DNA of 64,000 nucleotides from contig NZ_CP102293.1 in the NCBI RefSeq assembly GCF_025152575.1, positions 2,604,001-2,668,000 of the forward strand, in the 5' to 3' direction. The first letter of the stretch is position 1. Each line of letters begins with the position of its first letter. The notes under the pieces are model-generated. The model saw only the letters and a list, made by a program, of their open reading frames with translations, searched no databases and was not told the DNA's origin. Shown here one piece after another: positions 25,984-34,013 of the stretch. The DNA is from Subdoligranulum variabile (GTDB lineage: Bacteria > Bacillota > Clostridia > Oscillospirales > Ruminococcaceae). The translations under genes and the position numbers were made by a program.

Positions 25984-27902
25984 GAAGAAAAAAAGATAAA
26001 AGCAATGGCATTACTGCTTTGTATGAAAGACTGTCTCGTGATGATGATAATGCTGGAGAGAGTAACAGTATAGTTCATCAAAAGCAAATGCTTGAAGATT
26101 ATGCTATGAAACATGGTTTTACGAATCTTGTTCATTTTACCGATGATGGTTGGAGTGGAGCGACCTTTGACAGACCTTCATGGAACAGACTTGTTGAAGG
26201 TGTTAAAAACGGAGAAATCACTGCCTGTATCTGCAAAGATATGTCCAGAATCGGCAGAGATCATCTGCAAGTAGGTTTTTTCACTGACATTCTGTTTAGA
26301 GAAAAGGAAGTTCGATTTATAGCAATCAATAATGGTATTGACAGTGACCGTCAAGAAACCAGTGAGTTTGCCCCTTTTCTGAATATCATGAATGAGTGGT
26401 TTGTCAGGGACACAAGTAAGAAAATTAAAGCTGTACTGAAATCCAGAGGTTCTTCCGGCAACGCTCATACAAGTAATATTCCACCATACGGCTATTTGAA
26501 AGACCCCGAAAACCCCGACCATTGGATTATTGATGAAGAAGCTGCTGAAGTAGTCCGCAGAATTTATCGCATGACTATTGAGGGAAAAGGACCTTATCAG
26601 ATAGCAAGAGAACTTTCAGAAGAAAAAATAGAAAGACCATCTTATTATCTTGGCAAAAAGGGACTTGGAAATCATGCAAGCAACTATGACAAAGAAAATC
26701 CGTATATGTGGCGAGGAAATCAGGTTACTACTCTGATTGCCCGACCAGAGTATATCGGAAAGACTGTCAATTTCAGGACATTCAAAAATTCCTATAAGGA
26801 CAAAAAGACGAAAAGGGCAGATAAGGAAGATTGGGTGGTTTTTGATGATACACAAGAGCCTATTGTCGATGAAGAAACATGGCTGCTTGCTCAAAAGTTA
26901 AGACAGAATGTAAGAAAAGCAGCTCCTATGGGCGAGCCTAATGTTCTGACCGGAAAGATTTACTGTGCTGATTGTGGTGCGCCGATGTATAATCACAGGC
27001 AGCGGAAAGGGCGAGAAAGAATATACTATACTGCCAAAGGCGAAAAAAGGACAAGTCATTCCAATCCGGCAGATTGTTATGAATGTTCCACATATAATCT
27101 GGGTTGTCAGAGATATGACCGGCATTGTACTTGCCACCATATTTCAACAAAAGCACTTAAAAGCATCATTCTGAAAACCATACAGGAGACTTGCCATTAT
27201 GTTTCTTTGAATGAGCGGGAGTTTGTTTATTCTCTGCAAGAAGAATCGGCGATGAAAGATATTGCTGTTTCTGAAACTGTAAAAAACCGCATTGAAAGAA
27301 ATCAGAAGCGAGTTCACGAACTGGATATGCTTATCAGGAAAATCTATGAAGATAATGTAATTGGAAGATTGCCGGACAGGCTTTTTCAGAGTATGCTTAC
27401 TGATTATGAAAATGAGCAGAACGAGCTAAACAAGATTATTGAGACTGACACCGCTGATATGCAACGAATTATAGGCGGTCAAAATAATGTGGAGCGTTTT
27501 TTAAAGCTGGTTAAAAAGTATGAGAACATTACAGAGCTTACTCCTGTCATGATAAATGAATTTATAGATAAAATACTGGTTCACGAGCCACAGGGAAAAG
27601 GTGCAGACCGCACCACAGAGGTGGAGATATATCTTAACTATGTCGGGCAATTTCAAGTACCTGTGGAGCAGCATGAACCAACAGAGGAAGAAAGGATTGC
27701 TGCTGAAAAAGAAGCAGATCGACTTCGCAGAAAACGAGAATCCAATCGTAAGTATATGAAAAAGATTCGTGAGAAATCAAAAAAATTTGCGGAGCATGAG
27801 CGTATAGCAGAAGAAAAAAGTTCTGATAGCAAGCTGTGTGCTGAACAGAACGCCACAAGCAAATCAAATCGGCAAAAAGTGAAAGGAGAAAAAATAGCAT
27901 GA
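25980..27902 (+). CDS. large serine recombinase (TndX/TnpX type), integrase of the nested element
   Basis: A 640-aa site-specific recombinase. The resolvase domain has nucleophile Ser19 in ALYERLSRDDD, plus CKDMSRIGRDHLQVG. A recombinase domain starts near NIPPYGYLKDPENPDHW. A zinc ribbon (KIYCADCGAPMYNH, then CYECSTYNLGCQRYDRHCTCHHI) precedes a coiled coil (about 430-500), and the C-terminus is Lys/Arg-rich. The full length indicates an active enzyme. It lies 55 bp from the left junction, as usual for such elements. GAAAGGAG precedes the ATG. Codon use is more A+T-rich than the flanking ICE genes. Confidence 0.93.
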   Translation: MRRKKDKSNGITALYERLSRDDDNAGESNSIVHQKQMLEDYAMKHGFTNLVHFTDDGWSGATFDRPSWNRLVEGVKNGEITACICKDMSRIGRDHLQVGFFTDILFREKEVRFIAINNGIDSDRQETSEFAPFLNIMNEWFVRDTSKKIKAVLKSRGSSGNAHTSNIPPYGYLKDPENPDHWIIDEEAAEVVRRIYRMTIEGKGPYQIARELSEEKIERPSYYLGKKGLGNHASNYDKENPYMWRGNQVTTLIARPEYIGKTVNFRTFKNSYKDKKTKRADKEDWVVFDDTQEPIVDEETWLLAQKLRQNVRKAAPMGEPNVLTGKIYCADCGAPMYNHRQRKGRERIYYTAKGEKRTSHSNPADCYECSTYNLGCQRYDRHCTCHHISTKALKSIILKTIQETCHYVSLNEREFVYSLQEESAMKDIAVSETVKNRIERNQKRVHELDMLIRKIYEDNVIGRLPDRLFQSMLTDYENEQNELNKIIETDTADMQRIIGGQNNVERFLKLVKKYENITELTPVMINEFIDKILVHEPQGKGADRTTEVEIYLNYVGQFQVPVEQHEPTEEERIAAEKEADRLRRKRESNRKYMKKIREKSKKFAEHERIAEEKSSDSKLCAEQNATSKSNRQKVKGEKIA

Positions 27903-28282
27903 CAGAATTGAAACCACGAATCCATGATGAAAGCAACGGTCTGGACTATGTTCTTGTGGGCGATTACTATGTGCCGGACTTGAAGCTGCCGGAGGAACAC
28001 CGCCCTATCGGTATGTGGGGCAGACTGCACAGGACATATTTGGAGCAATACCGCCCTGCAAGGTTCTCTGCCCTCTGTTTATCCGGCGAACTGCATACTT
28101 ACCTTGCTGACCTGAACAAACAGGCAACGGAAAGGTGCAGCCTTATCATTGAGCAGATGAAACAAGCCGAGGGTGTGACCGAAACCATGAAAGCAGACAA
28201 TCAGATGTTGTGGGTACAGTCCATGAACTCTATTCGTAACCGAGCCGAAGAAATCATCAGACAGGAAATGATTTACTGCTGA
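27899..28282 (+). CDS. TnpV-family transposon-encoded protein
   Basis: A 127-aa protein (YVLVGDYYVPDLKLPEEHRP-type core, GMWGRLHRTYLEQYRP, TYLADLNKQATERC) matching the TnpV family. These follow serine recombinases in Tn4451-like and CTn elements. The start overlaps the recombinase stop (ATGA). Its function is not established, possibly a recombination accessory. Confidence 0.85.
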   Translation: MTELKPRIHDESNGLDYVLVGDYYVPDLKLPEEHRPIGMWGRLHRTYLEQYRPARFSALCLSGELHTYLADLNKQATERCSLIIEQMKQAEGVTETMKADNQMLWVQSMNSIRNRAEEIIRQEMIYC

Positions 28283-28322
28283 TTTTATCAAGTCCAAAAC
28301 CAACAAATTTATATCGTAAACG

Positions 28323-28361
28323 AAGCGACAGGTATTTCCTTATGAAGTGTCTGTCGCTTTT
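28323..28361 (+). terminator. terminator after tnpV
   Basis: Stem AGCGACAG (28324-28331) / CTGTCGCT (28351-28358) followed by TTT. It ends the recombinase-tnpV unit. Confidence 0.6.
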
Positions 28362-28391
28362 CATTTATCAAATTTTAAGGAGGAAAACACA

Positions 28392-28640
28392 ATGAAGATG
28401 AACCGGAATGAAATGGAAACCCTTTATGCCTTTGGCTGTCCGAACCTGAAAGCAACTGTCGAGCGTTTGCGTATGGTGGCTGCCCTTGCACCCGATCCAG
28501 CGGCGAAGAAGCTGTTTTATATGCTTTCTGTCAAGCTGAGTGCTGAGGGTGTTGAAAGGTGGTATCGCTGCTTTTACTGCAAGCTGCGTGTGTTGAAAAA
28601 CCATAGGGAGGGCTGCTATGGAGAGACTGACGAAGATTGA
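28392..28640 (+). CDS. hypothetical mobile-element protein
   Basis: An 82-aa protein starting at ATG with AAGGAGG upstream. Helical N-terminus, then a Cys/His patch (CFYCKLRVLKNHREGC) that could bind zinc. It overlaps the next ORF by 23 bases. No family recognised. Confidence 0.5.
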   Translation: MKMNRNEMETLYAFGCPNLKATVERLRMVAALAPDPAAKKLFYMLSVKLSAEGVERWYRCFYCKLRVLKNHREGCYGETDED

Positions 28641-28908
28641 GAAAGAAACAATCGTTCTCTTTAATGAGGGCGAGGACAAGGCAAATATCTACACCCACAA
28701 CGCCGGATTGAAAAAGAGGTTGGCTGCTTTTGCTAAGAAGTACCCTGACCTTTGCCGACTGGAAAAATCCAATGTTCAAGGCGGTGTTTCTTATGAGCTG
28801 GCAAAGTCCCGTCTGTCTATCCGTTTCCTGCCGCCTTACAGTGAGGAACGCAGACAGAAAGCCAGTGAATATGCGAAAAAGCATGGGCTGAACAGTCAGC
28901 AGGGATAA
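28618..28908 (+). CDS. hypothetical mobile-element protein
   Basis: A 96-aa basic protein (MERLTKIEKETIVLFNEGEDKANIY... ending KHGLNSQQG). Similar small proteins recur in Clostridia mobile elements, but I cannot assign a function. It overlaps the previous gene and is probably co-translated with it. Confidence 0.55.
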   Translation: MERLTKIEKETIVLFNEGEDKANIYTHNAGLKKRLAAFAKKYPDLCRLEKSNVQGGVSYELAKSRLSIRFLPPYSEERRQKASEYAKKHGLNSQQG

Positions 28909-28973
28909 TGTGATAATCAGGGCTGATATGCGGTTAAAATGTCAGGTACAGACCTGATGTTTTGACCGTTGCC

Positions 28974-29027
28974 TATCGCCTGTGAGGAAAGTATCGGGGA
29001 CTATGGATTTTGCAGAAATGTGCGTTA
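28974..29027 (+). repeat. 54-bp direct repeat, copy 1
   Basis: Begins TATCGCCTGTGAGGAAAG and ends AAATGTGCGTTA. It recurs at 29878-29931 with two visible mismatches (GGGG/GGAG, CAGA/CGGA). It is noncoding and lies upstream of a cargo gene in both places. Confidence 0.8.
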
Positions 29028-29064
29028 CAAGGCTTGAACAGGAACTCTGCACACAAAATTTTTT

Positions 29065-29094
29065 CTTCCATTCTTTAAGTTGATGAAGTATAAT
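29065..29094 (+). promoter_or_regulatory. shared cargo-gene promoter module, copy 1
   Basis: CTTCCATTCTTTAAG followed by TTGATGAAGTATAAT, with a consensus -10 TATAAT at 29089-29094. The same 30 bases, one mismatch apart, precede the genes at 32563 and 33346. Confidence 0.6.
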
Positions 29095-29171
29095 AAAATA
29101 TGAAAAATTGAGGTTTTTAATGCTCGATTTCAAACAATCATTTTTATATATCTGGGACTATGGAGGGCAAA

Positions 29172-29741
29172 ATGAATGATTTTTTACGAATGTGTTTTAA
29201 TATAATTACACAAATAGGTCCCTATTTAGTTGTACTTCTTCTTTTGAAATATCTTGTAAATCTTCAACAAAAGAGAGCTAAAGAACGAGAGGAAGAACAG
29301 AAAAAGGGAATAATTAGAACGCATTATACAATAAAAACAGAGAAATTCCTTGTCGTGGCATTTATCGTAGGTACAATATTTTTTGCTTGTTGTACGGCTA
29401 TGAGTCTTAGGGAAAAAGAAGATATGTTTGTCATTTGTATATTTGGAATATTTTTTTTAGTAGGCATAAGCGGAATAGTCAATATGGTAATGTGGAAACT
29501 GGAAGTGAACGGAGATGAAATCACATGGCGGTCAACTTTTGGAAAAAAGAGAACTTTTCGTTTTGGGGATATTACCTACTGCGAGAGAAAAAAAGGTTCT
29601 GTGCGTGTATATGTAAATGGGGAAAAGCTATTTACCATTGATAGTAATATCGATAAAGAAGAATTTATGGAAGATATAGAGAGAAGAAGAATCCCTGTAA
29701 AATCTTACTGGACAAATCAGCATAAGAAGAATCGTAAATGA
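29172..29741 (+). CDS. membrane protein with PH-like domain, cargo of the nested element
   Basis: A 189-aa protein with three hydrophobic helices (about 10-25, 60-78 and 85-105) followed by a C-terminal domain (WKLEVNGDEITWRSTFGKKRTF ... VYVNGEKLFTIDSN). That domain looks like a bacterial PH-like (bPH) fold. I chose the ATG at 29172, with GGAGGG upstream; ATG 29160 has none. It is A+T-rich and flanked by repeats. Function unknown. Confidence 0.6.
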   Translation: MNDFLRMCFNIITQIGPYLVVLLLLKYLVNLQQKRAKEREEEQKKGIIRTHYTIKTEKFLVVAFIVGTIFFACCTAMSLREKEDMFVICIFGIFFLVGISGIVNMVMWKLEVNGDEITWRSTFGKKRTFRFGDITYCERKKGSVRVYVNGEKLFTIDSNIDKEEFMEDIERRRIPVKSYWTNQHKKNRK

Positions 29742-29769
29742 CATAGATTTTATAACAGTACGATGTTAG

Positions 29770-29847
29770 ACAACTGAATATGACCGTCAAAGTCGGATGA
29801 AGAAACCGATGTATTGAGCGTAAAGCGATCATGCGTCGGTTTTTCTT
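29770..29847 (+). repeat. 78-bp direct repeat with terminator hairpin, copy 1
   Basis: Begins ACAACTGAATATGACCG and ends in AAACCGATG...GCGTCGGTTTTTCTT, a terminator-like stem with T tract. The second copy is at 30801-30878 (two mismatches). The copies bracket the cargo gene at 30028. Confidence 0.75.
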
Positions 29848-29877
29848 ATTTCATGAGCTGACAGAATTCCGACTGTA

Positions 29878-29931
29878 TATCGCCTGTGAGGAAAGTATCG
29901 GAGACTATGGATTTTGCGGAAATGTGCGTTA
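29878..29931 (+). repeat. 54-bp direct repeat, copy 2
   Basis: Second copy of the repeat at 28974-29027, lying just before the promoter of the 30028 gene. The spacing to the downstream gene is similar in both places. Confidence 0.8.
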
Positions 29932-29965
29932 TAGGTAAGTAAAAAACTACTTGATAGAGCGTGAA

Positions 29966-29994
29966 TTGAATTGTTCATATCGGTATGATATAAT
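29966..29994 (+). promoter_or_regulatory. promoter of the 30028 cargo gene
   Basis: TTGAAT (29966-29971) and TATAAT (29989-29994) are 17 bases apart, with the ATG 34 bases downstream. Confidence 0.65.
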
Positions 29995-30027
29995 TTACTG
30001 AAATGAAGCAAGAAGGTGGACTTTTGT

Positions 30028-30777
30028 ATGAAAAAATTTTTGAAAATATTGCTAATCATTGTAGGAATAGTTTTTTTGATTTTTGCAGCGCTGATATGTA
30101 TTGGACTGTTTGTTGATTATGATGACCATATTGAAAATGGTCGTTATACTTATGTTCCGGAAGATGACAATAAAGACAATGCATATGTCGAATTCAATTT
30201 GAGTGATTACGATAAAAAGGATTCTGAACTCATATATTATAGTTCTGTCGAAGAAGCTATTTTGAATTCTCCTTTGAATGCTGAAAATGAAGAATTTTCT
30301 GTTCCAGAAGATTTTCTTAATCATGTTGATGAAATATTGCATATATGGAATGGCAAACAGTATGATACTATTTTCTATCGGGCAGGAAGTGATAACGATC
30401 CCGTTCAAGGTTTTGTGATTGCACGCTGCAAAAAAAAGATAGAAAATGAAAGTACACAATATGCGTTTGTAAATGCTACACCAGCTACCACTACACCAGA
30501 TACCACTTATGGGGGAGACTTCAAAAAATTTATCCATTTATCTTTAACAATAAGTGATATTCAACAAGACTTAAATCCAAATTATCCGGATACCAGATTC
30601 GTTTTTGGCTATGCACATGATAAAGAAATTTACTCATTAGAAGTAGAAGGTCAAAAGCCAGATGGGATTATAGAATATGAAGAATATGGTAGAACGATGT
30701 ATATGTGGTATTATAACGATTTGAAAAGCAATAAAAGAGGCGATTGTCTGAGCTACTCAGTAGATGTGCCAGAGTAA
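30028..30777 (+). CDS. membrane-anchored protein of unknown function, cargo of the nested element
   Basis: A 249-aa protein with an N-terminal hydrophobic helix (LKILLIIVGIVFLIFAALICI) that anchors or exports it, then a soluble acidic domain with many Asp/Tyr residues. No lipobox and no recognised family. AAGGTGG precedes the ATG at 30028. Flanked by the 78-bp repeat copies, A+T-rich, with its own promoter. Confidence 0.6.
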   Translation: MKKFLKILLIIVGIVFLIFAALICIGLFVDYDDHIENGRYTYVPEDDNKDNAYVEFNLSDYDKKDSELIYYSSVEEAILNSPLNAENEEFSVPEDFLNHVDEILHIWNGKQYDTIFYRAGSDNDPVQGFVIARCKKKIENESTQYAFVNATPATTTPDTTYGGDFKKFIHLSLTISDIQQDLNPNYPDTRFVFGYAHDKEIYSLEVEGQKPDGIIEYEEYGRTMYMWYYNDLKSNKRGDCLSYSVDVPE

Positions 30778-30800
30778 TTTTTCAAATTGGCTAATCTGCC

Positions 30801-30878
30801 ACAACTGAATATGACCGTCAAGGTCAGATGAAGAAACCGATGTATTGAGCGTAAAGCGATCATGCGTCGGTTTTTCTT
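30801..30878 (+). repeat. 78-bp direct repeat with terminator hairpin, copy 2
   Basis: Second copy of the repeat at 29770-29847. It provides a terminator for the 30028 gene. Confidence 0.75.
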
Positions 30879-30989
30879 TTTGCAAAATAGTCCGGTGGAC
30901 TGTTTTGTAAAACCGAAGGAACTGACAGAGCTTGGGACGGGGCGAAGTCAGTTTGTTCGGGCGGGAGTACAGAGGGTGCAACCCTTTGT

Positions 30990-31080
30990 GCATGGGTACA
31001 GGGAATGCAATATCCCTGTGCAGGTCAAGGGCGGCAGCCTTGCCCAGTTAAGTGGCGTTTCGCCACTTAGTACTGGGTAT
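30990..31080 (+). other. candidate oriT/hairpin region upstream of the MobV relaxase
   Basis: The 30778-31162 gap has no gene but is rich in hairpins. ACAGGGA (30998-31004) pairs with TCCCTGT (31013-31019), AAGGGC/GCCTT is at 31027-31041, and a perfect TAAGTGGCG-TTT-CGCCACTTA lies at 31049-31069. MobV relaxases nick next to inverted repeats just upstream of their own gene, so this is the best oriT candidate of the nested element. The nick site is not identified. Confidence 0.4.
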
Positions 31081-31162
31081 TACTTGACGCAGAAAGCCGC
31101 AAGGAATCAGCTTCGCTGCCCTTCTCCCCTGTCGGGGAAATCAAAAAGAAGGAGGAACTCAT

Positions 31163-32395
31163 GTGAAATTAACAAGGCACAATGGACGAGCCGGAAAGAA
31201 TGGCGTTTATAATCCGAAGCACAATGACCGCAGTTTTGACATTGCCAACAGCGAACACATTGACGAAGAACGAGCCAAACAAAATCTCTATTGGGACTGT
31301 TACAATGGCTTCCGCAATTTCAAAAATCCCGAAAAGGAAAATGAGCTGTCTGCCACTTTTGAAGATGTGGAACAGCTTTTTTATCGTCAGCGGTATCGTG
31401 ATTTTGTGACCGGACAGAACGAAAGAAATGTGAAGAACCGACACCCTGAAAGAAATAAGGAAACCGGAGATTTGCTCAAAAGCAAAAAGACCTGCCCAGA
31501 GGAAACGGTCTATCAGATTGGAACGCTTGATAATCATGTTCCACCAGAACTGCTCATTGAGATCGTCACAGAATTTATGGAAATCGTAAATGAGCGTTTC
31601 GGCTCTCATGTCCATATCCTGAATTGGGCACTGCACTTGGATGAAAGCACCCCTCATATTCACGAGCGTCATGTGTTCGACTGTGAAAATCAATATGGGG
31701 AGATTGCCCCACAACAGGAAAAGGCTTTGGAAGCACTGGGGTTTGAACTGCCAGAACCGGAGAAGCCTGTCGGAAGAAAAAATAACCGCAAGATGACTTT
31801 CGATTCAGCCTGCCGAGTGCTGTTGTTTGATGTGGCGAAAAAGCATGGCTTACAACTGGAAGAAGAACCGGAATATGGTGGTCGTGCTTATCTGGAAAAA
31901 CAGGACTATATTCTTTTCAAGCAAAAGGAGCAACTGGCAGCACAGGAGCAAAAGTTGGAAGAACTCACGATGAAGATTGAAGATGTGGAAGCTCTGGTGG
32001 ACGAGGTTGCCGATATTGCCTATGACAAGGCGGTTGAGGTCGTTGCTGATACTGTAAAACTGGAAACGCACAAGGAGGATATTAAGCTGGTGGAGCAGTC
32101 TAAAGCGTGGGTTCTCTCCCCTGAGCGTAAGGCTTCAAAGAAAGAAGTTGAGTATGCAGTGAAACGATTGGATGGCGTGATTGCCAGAATCACAAACGCT
32201 ATGAAATCAACCATTCAGAAAATCCAAACCACGCTGATGAAACCGGAGGTCAAAAAAGCCGGAACGGAGCAAATCAAGAAGAAAGCCAAAAATTCTATTA
32301 TAGAGCAGTTGAGCCGCAAAAAGAAAGAAATTGCAGAGCGTGAAGTCAGCCGGACGGATCAGGCAAAAAGCAAAAAACAGGATATGGAACTCTAA
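31163..32395 (+). CDS. MobV/Pre-family relaxase of the nested element
   Basis: A 410-aa relaxase. The metal-binding motif HLDESTPHIH lies at 158-167, the Mob_Pre signature HxDExxPHxH. The N-terminal motif KLTRHNGRAGKNGVYNPKHN resembles motif I. The C-terminal half is coiled coil. It would nick the element's oriT and lead the strand through a borrowed channel. GTG start with GAAGGAGG upstream. The C-terminus carries the shared tail: SIIEQL, basic linker, terminal DMEL. Confidence 0.85.
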   Translation: MKLTRHNGRAGKNGVYNPKHNDRSFDIANSEHIDEERAKQNLYWDCYNGFRNFKNPEKENELSATFEDVEQLFYRQRYRDFVTGQNERNVKNRHPERNKETGDLLKSKKTCPEETVYQIGTLDNHVPPELLIEIVTEFMEIVNERFGSHVHILNWALHLDESTPHIHERHVFDCENQYGEIAPQQEKALEALGFELPEPEKPVGRKNNRKMTFDSACRVLLFDVAKKHGLQLEEEPEYGGRAYLEKQDYILFKQKEQLAAQEQKLEELTMKIEDVEALVDEVADIAYDKAVEVVADTVKLETHKEDIKLVEQSKAWVLSPERKASKKEVEYAVKRLDGVIARITNAMKSTIQKIQTTLMKPEVKKAGTEQIKKKAKNSIIEQLSRKKKEIAEREVSRTDQAKSKKQDMEL

Positions 32396-32440
32396 AGCAC
32401 TTGCTGTTTTCACTTTGAAAATGACAGGTGCTTTTGCTTT
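32382..32440 (+). repeat. mobV 3'-end/terminator repeat, copy 1 (original)
   Basis: ATATGGAACTCTAA is the end of the relaxase gene. It is followed by AGCACTTG...CAGGTGCTTTT, its terminator hairpin. Diverged copies are at 33203-33264 and 33937-33992. They separate the cargo genes. Confidence 0.75.
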
Positions 32441-32457
32441 AGGGAGTAAGAAAATAT

Positions 32458-32487
32458 CTTCCATTCTTTAGGTTGATGAAGTATAAT
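32458..32487 (+). promoter_or_regulatory. shared cargo-gene promoter module, copy 2
   Basis: Same module as at 29065 with GGTTGATGAAGTATAAT. TATAAT is at 32482-32487, upstream of the lipoprotein gene at 32563. Confidence 0.6.
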
Positions 32488-32562
32488 GATAGTAAGAAAT
32501 TTTTTGTAATGACCTTAATCCAATAAGTGATTTTGCAATTATTCAGTAAAGGATGTAATTAT

Positions 32563-33072
32563 ATGAAAAAAGTATTGTTGCTTTCCAGTGTGATTATTAT
32601 ACTCGGTTTAACAGGCTGCTCTAACAAATATTTCAATGACTGGTTTAGCTCTGAACAAAATGAAACGGATAAGATGTGTCAACAAATTATCGAGGCATGT
32701 AAGCAACAGGATTCAGAGAAACTCAAATCTCTATTTTCCGAAGAAAGCAAAAAGAACATTGAGAATTTAGACACTGAAATCTCTGCTTTTTTCGATTATA
32801 TTGAGGGCAGTATCCAAAGTTTTGAGGGCGATTGTGCATCATCAAGTGAAAGCAACTATGGTAAAAGGAAAACGGAATTGGATGGTATGTATCTCATATT
32901 GACAGAGAAGGAACGGTATTGTATGAATTTTTATATGTATAGTGAGGATGATGAAAATGCTCAAAATGTGGGGATATATAAAATTGAAATTGCATTGGAG
33001 AGCGAAGTGGCTGAGGATAATTTTATATGGGATAATCCCCCAAACGGTATTTTTGTTGGAGGACAAAATTGA
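32563..33072 (+). CDS. putative lipoprotein (DUF5104-like), cargo of the nested element
   Basis: A 169-aa protein with a lipoprotein signal: MKKVLLLSSVIIILG followed by lipobox LTGC (Cys near residue 19). The mature part has a QQIIEACKQQDSEKLKSLFSE segment like DUF5104 lipoproteins with NTF2-like folds. AAAGGATG precedes the ATG. It lies in a repeat-bounded cassette after the relaxase gene. Confidence 0.65.
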   Translation: MKKVLLLSSVIIILGLTGCSNKYFNDWFSSEQNETDKMCQQIIEACKQQDSEKLKSLFSEESKKNIENLDTEISAFFDYIEGSIQSFEGDCASSSESNYGKRKTELDGMYLILTEKERYCMNFYMYSEDDENAQNVGIYKIEIALESEVAEDNFIWDNPPNGIFVGGQN

Positions 33073-33156
33073 TTTTTGTTATGAGAGAACATTAAAGTAT
33101 AAATTTCGGATGGTATAAGAAAAACTGACTACAATTAAATCTTCACAGCTTTACTA

Positions 33157-33189
33157 AGCAGGAAATCTGAAAAGTTCTCCTGCTTTTTT
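33157..33189 (+). terminator. cassette terminator, copy 1
   Basis: AGCAGGA (33157-33163) / TCCTGCT (33178-33184) followed by T5. An almost identical terminator and flank recur at 33891-33923. Confidence 0.75.
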
Positions 33190-33202
33190 GCACTCAAAAT
33201 AG

Positions 33203-33264
33203 AATGTGGAACTCTAAGACACTTGCTGTCTTCGTTTTGAAAATGACAGGTGCTTTTGCTTTGG
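33203..33264 (+). repeat. mobV 3'-end/terminator repeat, copy 2
   Basis: AATGTGGAACTCTAAGAC, then the AATGACAGGTGCTTTT hairpin end. It is a copy of the relaxase gene end without the gene, sitting between the two cargo genes. Confidence 0.75.
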
Positions 33265-33279
33265 GAGGCAAGAAAAAAT

Positions 33280-33309
33280 CTTCCATTCTTTAGGTTGATG
33301 AAGTATAAT
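33280..33309 (+). promoter_or_regulatory. shared cargo-gene promoter module, copy 3
   Basis: Identical in its 30 bases to the module at 32458-32487. TATAAT at 33304-33309, 37 bases before the next ATG. Confidence 0.6.
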
Positions 33310-33345
33310 GTAAGCAACAAACTTGAAGTTTAAGGGGATGATATT

Positions 33346-33816
33346 ATGGATTTTGCTATATTTAGATTGTTTATAAGAGTTTCATTATTTGTTATAGCGT
33401 TAATTGCTTGCATTATCTATCTAATTAAAAAAAGAAAACTTATCTATTCGATATTTTTTGATAAAGAAGCGATAAAAAAAGAATATACTGGAAAAAATGA
33501 TATAATATTTCTTCGATTGGCTAATACCATTCTTGTTATAGTAGCTATTCTTTTAATCTTATATTTGAAAGATTTTGTTTTAGATATGCCTTACATCATA
33601 AACAAACAGTATAGTTATGCAGAAGGATATGTAACTGAACAATCTCATGGTGGTGCAGATATATCTTCTGAAAGAAGAAGTATTTTTCTATATGATAAAG
33701 TTAAAGATGATGAAATCGAAATCACAGTATTTTCAAGGTATATTGATAAAAATACTTATTTAAAGGTACAATATCTTCCGCATACGAAATATGGTGCTAT
33801 TGTAGAAATTAAATAA
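33346..33816 (+). CDS. small membrane protein, cargo of the nested element
   Basis: A 156-aa protein with two membrane helices (about 8-27 and 58-78) and a C-terminal soluble domain of about 70 residues with alternating charged beta-like strands. No recognised family. AAGGGGATGAT lies before the ATG. Very A+T-rich. Confidence 0.55.
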   Translation: MDFAIFRLFIRVSLFVIALIACIIYLIKKRKLIYSIFFDKEAIKKEYTGKNDIIFLRLANTILVIVAILLILYLKDFVLDMPYIINKQYSYAEGYVTEQSHGGADISSERRSIFLYDKVKDDEIEITVFSRYIDKNTYLKVQYLPHTKYGAIVEIK

Positions 33817-33890
33817 TTCATTCTAAAAAGAAAATTTCCAGTTTGTATAACTGGCAACCCAACCACAATTAAATCTTCACAGCTTTGCTA

Positions 33891-33923
33891 AGCAGGAAAT
33901 CTGAAAAGGTCTCCTGCTTTTTT
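33891..33923 (+). terminator. cassette terminator, copy 2
   Basis: AGCAGGA (33891-33897) / TCCTGCT (33912-33918) plus T5, within a flank shared with the 33130-33190 region. Confidence 0.75.
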
Positions 33924-33936
33924 GCACCTAAAATTA

Positions 33937-33992
33937 AATATGGAACTCTAAGGCACTTGCTGTTTTCGTTTTGAAAATGACAGGTGCTTTTT
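33937..33992 (+). repeat. mobV 3'-end/terminator repeat, copy 3
   Basis: AATATGGAACTCTAAGGC and the downstream hairpin, immediately before the primase gene. It marks the right border of the cassette array. Confidence 0.75.
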
Positions 33993-34013
33993 TCGTTTCA
34001 GGAAAGGAGTCAC

